From the NCBI GenBank assembly GCA_947683625.1, contig CANTUR010000069.1, positions 1,302,001-1,366,000 of the forward strand: a stretch of 64,000 bases of DNA, written 5' to 3'. Shown piece by piece: positions 57,192 to 64,000 of this stretch. The position numbers and the translations under genes were made by a program. Numbering within the stretch: the stretch's first letter is position 1; every line of letters starts with the position of its first letter. This stretch comes from Mallotus nudiflorus (lineage: Eukaryota > Streptophyta > Magnoliopsida > Malpighiales > Euphorbiaceae). Below the pieces are notes generated by a model, which did no database searches, was not told the DNA's origin, and saw only the letters and a list, made by a program, of their open reading frames with translations.

Positions 57192-58223
57192 TCACCTTTG
57201 GCCTTTAATGGAAGGTTTGGCATTTTCTTCTAATAAAATTCTATGCATACATATTTTAGGACTAATTCCTTTCAAATCATTAATAGAATAACCAATAGCA
57301 TTTTTATGACTACTCAACTTATCACACAAAGCATCAACATAATCATTAGGCAAAGATGAATTAACAATAAAAGGATATTGAAGATTAGAGTTAAGAAAGG
57401 CATATCTGAGATTTGATGGTAAAGGCTTGAGCTCTAACTCTACTTTTTCAAGTGATGCAGTAGCCTTTAGATCATCTTCTCTCTTCAAAGATTCAAATCT
57501 TGATGTCCTTTGAAAAGGTTGATATGGACTTATCTCCGAAACTTGCTCATTAGGCTCATGAACCTTATTTAGCTCTATAGAATCGCTTTTTATACACTCA
57601 TGAAACACCTCTTCTATACACCCATCAATAACATCATGAGTGTCAATATGATCAACTCTGCTTGCCACTTCTATAGGTGTTGACTTCACCATATTTAACA
57701 CATCAAATTCCATAGATTCATTATCTACTTCCAATGTAATTTTCCTATTCTTCATATCTAAAATTGCTCCTGCTATCCATAAAAATAGTCTTCCAAAAAA
57801 AATTGGAATTTCAAGATCCTCTTCCATCTCCAACACAACAAAATCTACTGGTATCACACACTTACCTACTTTTGTTGGCACATTCTCTAATATTTCAAGT
57901 GGATATGTAACAGATTTATCTGCTAAGGAAAGAGACATGTTAGTAGGCTTAAGCTCATCTAAGTTAAGCTTTTTATAAATTGAATAAGGCATAAGGCTAA
58001 CACTAGCACCAATATCACACAAGGCTTTATCAAAATGTGTACCTCCAATTGTACAAGAAACCATAAATGAACCAGGATCCTTGAGCTTCGGTGGAGATTT
58101 GGAGTACATAGCTTTAGATTCTTCAATAAGAGATACCAAACCATCGTCTTTAATCTTACTTTTATGGTTAACAATATTTTTCAAAAACTTACCCCATGCA
58201 GGCATATCCCTTATTGCCTCCAT
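57192..58223 (-). pseudogene. Athila protease region (long open segment)
   Basis: A 343-codon uninterrupted stretch covers the aspartic protease: ALCDIGASVSLMPYSIYKKL (D-I-G at the active site in place of D-L/T/S-G), LSLADKSVTYPLEILENVPT, VGKCVIPVDFVVLEMEEDLE and IPIFFGRLFLWIAGAILDMK. It continues into the acidic linker before RT. It ends in a stop at 57192 just before the RT block. Long openness here suggests the element decayed mainly in gag, RT and integrase. Confidence 0.85.
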
Positions 58224-59755
58224 AAATGGTATAGTGATAGAATCTCCTTTAGATAGTCAAGAAATTTTCCAAATTGCTCATCCAAATTATGCCTTATGTA
58301 CCTTTGAGGGAAAGGAAGAATTCTAATATCCACCTTTGGTGATGTAGCATTTTCTTTCTTACTTTGCAACTTACTCTCATCTTTCTTTATACCACTGACC
58401 TCCCCTTCTTTGATCCCTACCTCTTTATCATCAACCATTATTGTTTTTTTACTAGCACTTCCTTCAACTTCTTTACCACTCCTCAAAGCAATGGCCTGGC
58501 AAGTCTCTTTTTATGCATACTTCGATTGGCTTGGAAGCCTTCCTAAGGGTTTAGCATTAGAGGAAGAAGCTTGTTGGGCAATTTATGTTTCAAGGATTCA
58601 GTTATGAGTAGCAATTTGCTCAAGCTTAGAAGATATTTGTTTAAATTACTCCTCATTTTGCTTATTGATGGCAATTTGTTGGTTGACAAATTGCTCAATA
58701 AGGTTCTTTAGGTTAGGTTTAGATTGGGGATGATTAAAGGGTTGTTGTTTTGTAGGGAATCCAGGTGGGTTTTGAGGTTTGGTGTTTGGGTTAATTTGGG
58801 GGTTCAATTGGGAAGATGGGTTTGACTATGAGAATCCAGGATGATTCCTCCATTGAGGGTTATATGTGTTTGAGTTAAGTCCTACTCTTTGGTTGAAACC
58901 TCCTTGAATATAATTCAGGTCTTCATTAGCACTCATATTACATTGAGAATATGAATGAGGTCCTCCACAAGTCTCACAAAAAAGGTTAGTACATTCTAAT
59001 GAATTAGCTTGAGATTTACTTACCATTTTGGTGAGGGCATCCACTTTTGCACTAAGCATGTTGATTTCATCAAGTTCTAAGATTCCTCTTACCTTTGCCA
59101 TAGTAGTTTCTTCACCCATGTACCCTTGAGATGCAAGTTTCTCAAGCAATATAACGGCCTCTCTAGTTGTTTTGTCCATCCATTTCCCACCATAAGCCAC
59201 ATTGATGATGTTTCTATTCTCATATGTTAACCAGTTGTAAAAGATTTGAGGGATCATCCATTCCGGAAAACCATGATGTGGACATTGCCTTTGTAGTTCC
59301 TTAAACCTTTCCCAAGCTGAATAAATTGTCTTACTTCCATTTTACTTGAAAGTAGTGATTTCATTCCAAAACTTGGCTATCTTATATGGTGGAAAATATT
59401 TGTGCAGAAATGCTTGCTTCAATTGGTCCCATGTGGTAATTGATTCATTAGGCAAACTTGCAAGCCATAATTGTGCCTTGTCCTTGATCGAAAATGAAAA
59501 TAATCTCAGCCTTATTGCATCATCCATCACTCCATTTATCTTGAAGGTTGCACACACGTTGAGGAAAGCCAAAATGTGAGCATAAGGATCCTCTCCTTCT
59601 TTGCCTCCAAATTGATTATTTTGCACCATCTGGATAATACTTGGCTTGATCTCAAAATTGTTGTTGGCAATAGTCGGAGCCACAATTTCACCAAAACTAC
59701 CCAAAATATTGGGCATGGCAAAATCACCTAATGTCCTTCTCTCCGGTTGAGCCAT
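58224..59755 (-). pseudogene. Athila gag (decayed)
   Basis: N-terminal piece (59342-59755): MAQPERRTLGDFAMPNILGS, then EDPYAHILAFLNVCATFKIN, AIRLRLFSFSIKDKAQLWLA and SLPNESITTWDQLKQAFLHK YFPP, the characteristic Athila gag block. Middle piece (58826-59257): WLTYENRNIINVAYGGKWMD and a knuckle-like CETCGGPHSYSQC. A third piece (58211-58486) is the basic MRSGKEVEGSASKK region before protease. A stop at about 59340 and several at 58490-58825 break it. Confidence 0.87.
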
Positions 59756-60026
59756 TCTATTGAAGTTTAATTAATTCTCTATCCTTCACCTTTGTTCCCT
59801 GCATAAAGCATGTATGGTTAGATCAATTTCAGGATAAAAAAGCATGTTACTATCACTAATACTCCTAGTAAGCATATAGATTCACAATTAAACAATTAAT
59901 AAAAATAAAATTTAAAATAGAAATTAAAATAGAAATAAACAAAAAAATACAAAAATAAATAAAAATTAAAACAAGGCCAAAAACAACCTTTCTCTACCCT
60001 AAATTAATAAATATTATAGATCAAGT
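59756..60026 (-). other. Athila leader
   Basis: AT-rich, no frame; separates gag start from the primer site. Confidence 0.6.
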
Positions 60027-60044
60027 TCCCCGGCAATGGCGCCA
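60027..60044 (-). promoter_or_regulatory. Primer binding site, tRNA-Asp
   Basis: The minus strand reads TGGCGCCATTGCCGGGGA, one base from the Athila consensus TGGCGCCGTTGCCGGGGA, six bases inside the LTR. Confidence 0.93.
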
Positions 60045-60050
60045 AAAAAT

Positions 60051-61729
60051 TGATCGAGGGTCAAATTATAATACCCTAGTCTCTAGGACATAGTATAGAG
60101 CAAGTAGGGTGTTGATCCACAGGGAATTTGGCATAAATATTGTATTAATTGAATGGGTACTAAGATGGATGGGCAAATAAAATCACAATAATAATCAAGC
60201 AAATAAATTATAATCAAAACAACTACTCTAATACTAAAACTACAATTACTATAAGTTCTTATCAAAACACATGGAAGAATTATAATGATAATCAATAAGG
60301 ATATGTAAATTAATTATTCTTAATTTAATGACTGGAAATTAGTGCGTATAATCTTTAAAAGCAACTCTCGTTTCCAAATTAAAGTAAAGTTCCTAAAAGC
60401 AACTCTCATTGTCAATTAAAAGTGTTCCCTCATAGAGTCTACAAGTCCTCTCGGTTCATTGTAGAGATAGGAAGAAACCATAAATGACATTATACCAAAC
60501 AAATCCTAAAAAGTAACTCTCATTGTCAGATTAAGATATTCCCGTCTAGAGTCTGCAAGTCCTCTCGATTCATTATAGAGATAGACAAGGAAACACAAGT
60601 AAAACTACTAAATATCCCTTAAGATGAATTCCTTGTCTCCAAGTGAATTCATTACTTAAGTGAATCCAATTAAAGTTCCACCGAATTATTCCAACTCTCA
60701 TTGTAAATAAATCGATTTACAAGTTACATATGGTGATCAATCATACATAACACAATTATGTACTAATTGAATTCAAATCAAACAAGCAAGTATGAGTATG
60801 TAATCCTTATTCAATCAACATTGCGATTATTTCAAATACTTAGCCACTATACATGGTTAATTAAATCAAGAGACAATAAAAAATAATATAGAAGAGAAGA
60901 GATTGAGTTTATACAACCCTTTTAATTTGTCTTCTAGCCAAAAATGATCTCTCTTGCATAAATGATCTGTTTCCTTCTTTTTTGAATAATAGACAAGATA
61001 ATAGAAAAGAAGAATTAACTCTCATGAATTCTATCTTGAATTCTATATGAATTCTATCTTGATTCTATCTCAATTCTATATATGTTCTATCTTGATTCTA
61101 TATCTATTCTATATTTGTTCTATCTTGATTGTATATCTATGTACAAGGCACTAATGACCTATATATATAGGCCTTAGAAGTGGTTACAAGAGGTTACAAA
61201 ATAGAAATGTACCCTTTGACATGAAAGGTTACAACCCTATGCATTATTATCCATCTTAATTACTCTATCTCTAGAAATTTCCTTCATAAAATTTCTAGAT
61301 CTTCGAGTCATCTTTCCAATGCAACTTGAATCACCTCATTTGTATTTCTTTAGAGAAAGTTATGACTAAAATATGAACACTGCTCAATCTAGAATCTTCT
61401 AGGCCTTTTGTCCCTATGCCGAGTTGTTCTTGGGTGCCGACTCATTACAGAAGCTTTCTATAATGAGTCGTCCCATGTGTAATGACTCGTGATAGTCTTT
61501 AATCCTTCAAGAGTAAGTCTTTTTTCCTTCTAACTTGTTTTAACCAAATCCAAGCCTTTTCCAATGATCATTAGACCTAAAAACACATCAAAACATACAA
61601 ACAAACCTAAAATGCATTTGGAAGATAGAAATCATATAATAAGAACATAAAAACAAAAAATCACAAGAAAAATAAATAGTATAATTACTAAAATACTCCT
61701 AAAGAAGTATGCATATTTGTGCTATACCA
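60051..61729 (-). repeat. 5' LTR of Athila-type element (1679 bp)
   Basis: It pairs with 49353-51049. On the minus strand it begins TGGTATAGCAC and ends CCTCGATCA. Scattered substitutions and short indels distinguish the two copies. Confidence 0.95.
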
Positions 61730-62092
61730 CTGGGCTATGTCTCGATCAGGACATAGCACAGGATTAGTTCTATGCAGAAGTAGTCTTTCATACACATCTG
61801 GTGTTGATCGGGATAAACTTATGTCCCGATTGGGACATGAGGTCCCGAGTGATGTCCTAGTTAGGACATACACTTGGGATCTGTTCTTTATAAAACTACA
61901 ATTGCACATATTAAGTCCTTTTGGGCTCCTCCCGACCAAGATGGTATTGGTCTCGATAAGGATCACCCTAAAACCCATTTTCACTAATTTTTACACACTT
62001 TTAGCCACAACACTTGTAACTAAAAATAATCATAATCATAAAACTTGTAATTGTCAATCAATTTAGCATGTTTGAAGTGAAAAAAGTTACTT
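61730..62092 (-). other. Copia leader, outer part, with three small hairpins
   Basis: Between the Athila LTR and the copia primer site. Three short stems share ATGTC...GGACAT arms: GCTATGTC/GGACATAGC (61735-61757), TATGTCC/GGACATGA (61821-61841) and ATGTCCTA/TAGGACAT (61852-61870). Frames here are accidental. Confidence 0.6.
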
Positions 62093-62100
62093 TGATACCA
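62093..62100 (-). promoter_or_regulatory. Primer binding site of copia
   Basis: The minus strand reads TGGTATCAAAGTAAC starting one base from the LTR end, a tRNA-Met-type site (TGGTATCA core). Confidence 0.8.
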
Positions 62101-62101
62101 C

Positions 62102-64000
62102 TGAAAGAAAACAGTTATGTAATGATCTTGTGTGGTGAGCATATGCTTTGGATAGGGTGAAATTTTAAAAATTTCACTTATATAACCCTTCATCACATGG
62201 ATATTTCCATTCTTATAGATCCATTTTGCATTTTACATATAGCTAAATTATAAATCAATATCTAAAACAACAACCTAGCATATTTAAGTTTAAGAATACT
62301 TATAATCTCCTAAGTTTAATGTAGACTGTAAGTATTCTATAAGCTTTGGATTCTTCGGTTCAACTCTTGAATCAAATGCTTAGCCCCCTAAGTGTTAGGC
62401 CTCTAGCTTGAAACACCAAAGCTCTACTAAATCACCTTCTTTCTTAGATTAGATTAGCTTTAAGTAGCCTCTCTAATTACCCTAACAAAACTTGTACTAA
62501 GTTAATCTTCTTGCAAGAACACTTAGGGTTTATTTTGTGTATATATTTCTCTCATTTTGTGTGTCTCTACACAAATTCTCTAAACTCACTTAAGAAACAC
62601 TACCTTAATATGTGTGTGTGTGTGTGTGTGTGTAGAAAGCAAACCTTAATGACATAATCTCTTATATCACATGTATACAACTCATCATGATAAGTATGAA
62701 ACTTGTATAAGAGATTAGTATATCAAAAAGGCATGTAGAGTTTGAATACATCTAATGTATTTGTCTATATTCATTCTCTACACATAATCATGTAACCTAA
62801 TTCTTATTTTTGCCTTAGTCAAATTCATACACATAAGGGATAATGTGTGCCTAACATGATAAAATTTCTATGGTCAAAATTTTACACTTAAGTGATAATG
62901 TGTGATTAACATGACAAGCCTAATAAGCCAAACTTAAAACTTATCATGCCCATACACTTAAGGATAAGACATGCCTAACATGAAAAATTTTGACCAAGTC
63001 ATGTTCACATGGATTTGGCTTGGTAATTGGGACAACACTTGGCCCAAGCCCAATATATATAACAAATGGGCTTGGATTAGGTCCATAGGCTTTCTCAACA
63101 TCTTTGATTTATCTTAGGTCCAAAACCATTTTAGGTCTAGGCCAAAACAACTTGGGCTATTAATCTAAGTCCAATTAGAGACAACATATATTATTAATTT
63201 AATACCTTCATATTAATTAAGTATAAATTAATAATTAAACCCTTTATTTGAATTGGATTTCATGATATGCTAAAATCATTAATTAAAGAATAAATCCAAT
63301 TCTATTAATCTTAATTATTTGATTAAACACTTTTATCAATAATTAGATTAATATTGATGGTGATTTAGTGAAACACTTTTAGGTGTGGCTTACTAGGTTA
63401 ATGTCTAATTAGCAATGAAAAGATAATATTGACACTTGACATTATTTGAAACTCTTTTCAAATCTAAATATGAAAATCCCAATTAAGCACATATAGTTCT
63501 CAAAAGTTGTGAGTGACCTTTAGCATCGATATCACAACTACCAAATTAGAAATGAATACATATATTGATTCTCACAAACCCTTTTGGTCATAATTACCAT
63601 GCACTAAAATCCCTTCATTAGAATATCCTAATATAGCCTACTGTCATGGTTTAGTCGAACTCTAATAGTTATATCATATGACCTCATCTCAAGTTCTATT
63701 CTTGATAAGATGCAACCAACACCAAAACTCTTTTAGTTCATGTCACATTTGTCCTGGCTAGGAACTTATTGATTAAGAATGAACTTAGATAGCATAGGAT
63801 CTTATCCCAATTCACTCCAGGCAATGAATCCCATCTTCGCTGAACACTCATCCCTACATTTAACCAACTAGAGGCACCACATGCCATATACCCATGTATG
63901 ATTAACACAAGTATGTAAGTGTTAATAAAGCCTAGCCAATTAAATATGGATGATTATGTCACCACAGGTCAAAGGACTACATGTACCATTATGACCTTGA
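62102..64000 (-). repeat. 5' LTR of copia, continues beyond the window
   Basis: The inner end is set by the primer site (minus-strand LTR end ...TTTTCTTTCA). The last 400 bp match 43488-43875. A minus-strand ATATATAC TATA-like box lies at about 62538-62547. It carries a (TG)n microsatellite at 62611-62633. No coding frame. Confidence 0.85.
62611..62633. repeat. (TG)n microsatellite
   Basis: About eleven TG units in the copia 5' LTR. Confidence 0.95.

Larger units (their letters stand above)
49353..61729 (-). mobile_element. Full-length Athila-type Ty3/gypsy element
   Basis: A 12.4-kb minus-strand element: 5' LTR 60051-61729, tRNA-Asp primer site 60027-60044, gag, protease, RT, RNase H and integrase (54532-59755), a 1-kb spacer, an ORF3 in env position (52515-53411), 3' untranslated region, polypurine tract and 3' LTR 49353-51049. 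Flanking CTAGG (49348-49352) and CTGGG (61730-61734) are a target duplication with one mismatch. LTRs differ at scattered bases, a few percent by eye, so this insertion is much older than the chromovirus at 1-8082. The coding region is disabled by stops. Confidence 0.93.
43488..64000 (-). mobile_element. Ty1/copia element, decayed, with Athila insertion in its leader
   Basis: A minus-strand copia: truncated 3' LTR 43488-44285, polypurine tract, RNase H, RT, integrase, protease, gag (44286-48250), a leader split by the Athila element 49353-61729, a primer site at 62093-62100 and a 5' LTR from 62102 beyond the window edge. LTR identity is shown by 43488-43875 matching 63600-64000. All coding domains carry stops. 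The purine tract AACTGGGAGATTGTTA and the gag RTSSYEISK region point to a Tork/TAR/Angela-type copia; I cannot decide which. Confidence 0.8.

Noticed and set aside
57088..58607. Plus-strand frames opposite the Athila protease and gag
   Set aside because: Shadow frames of the real minus-strand coding region.
61688..62066. Overlapping frames of 98 and 115 codons on opposite strands in the copia leader
   Set aside because: They straddle the Athila LTR boundary and a leader with hairpins; no family resemblance.

Overview
This window is AT-rich plant nuclear DNA, almost certainly from an angiosperm and probably a eudicot. It consists almost entirely of nested and decayed LTR retrotransposons. I see no host gene, tRNA, rRNA, CRISPR array or bacterial-type operon. 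The plant assignment rests on lineage-diagnostic families: a chromodomain Ty3/gypsy element (Tekay/Del type), Athila and Tat/Ogre-type Ty3/gypsy, a Sirevirus-type Ty1/copia with multiple polypurine tracts, a second Ty1/copia, and a plant mobile domain (PMD) reading frame.

Layout. (1) 1-8082: a very young minus-strand chromovirus with a 3.07-kb LTR, initiator-Met primer site and one open 1163-codon gag-pol frame. An in-frame deletion has removed most of RNase H and nearly all of integrase. (2) 8083 to about 18.4 kb: a decayed minus-strand Sirevirus-like copia. It is split cleanly at 9702-12717 by a plus-strand gag-only LTR element (TR-GAG type) with 5-bp target duplications; the copia pol reads straight across the empty site. 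(3) About 18.5-21.8 kb: non-LTR sequence with weak traces of a CACTA-type transposon, a duplicated short block and an (AAT)n/(ATT)n palindrome. (4) 21.8-40.6 kb: minus-strand Tat/Ogre-like Ty3/gypsy remnants. They comprise three LTR or LTR-derived segments (21783-23703; 31783-32426; about 34250-35975), each followed by a short polypurine tract and diverging tandem-repeat arrays, one gag without pol (29250-30900), and an antisense PMD gene remnant with its own TATA box (37469-39557). A partial relative of the gag-only element sits inside the first of these (about 23880-25406). (5) 40.6-43.5 kb: T-rich low-complexity DNA. (6) 43488 to beyond 64000: a minus-strand Ty1/copia with a truncated 3' LTR, decayed pol and gag, and a 5' LTR running off the window. 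Its leader is interrupted by a full-length 12.4-kb Athila-type element (49353-61729) with tRNA-Asp primer site, gag, protease, RT, RNase H, integrase and an env-position ORF3.

How the parts work together. All these elements copy themselves by reverse transcription, so LTR promoters, primer sites and polypurine tracts are the functional cis sites, and gag-pol domains are the trans functions. Several residents are non-autonomous: the integrase-deleted chromovirus, the gag-only element and the gag-without-pol Tat element. They must have depended, or still depend, on related copies elsewhere. Among elements directly in contact, the inserts (gag-only element, Athila) are younger than their hosts (Sirevirus, copia). 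The 3-kb-LTR chromovirus is the youngest visible event, since its LTR copies differ by one homopolymer base over about 1.26 kb.

Limits: boundaries of decayed domains are approximate. Lineage names come from reading motifs and structure, not from database searches.
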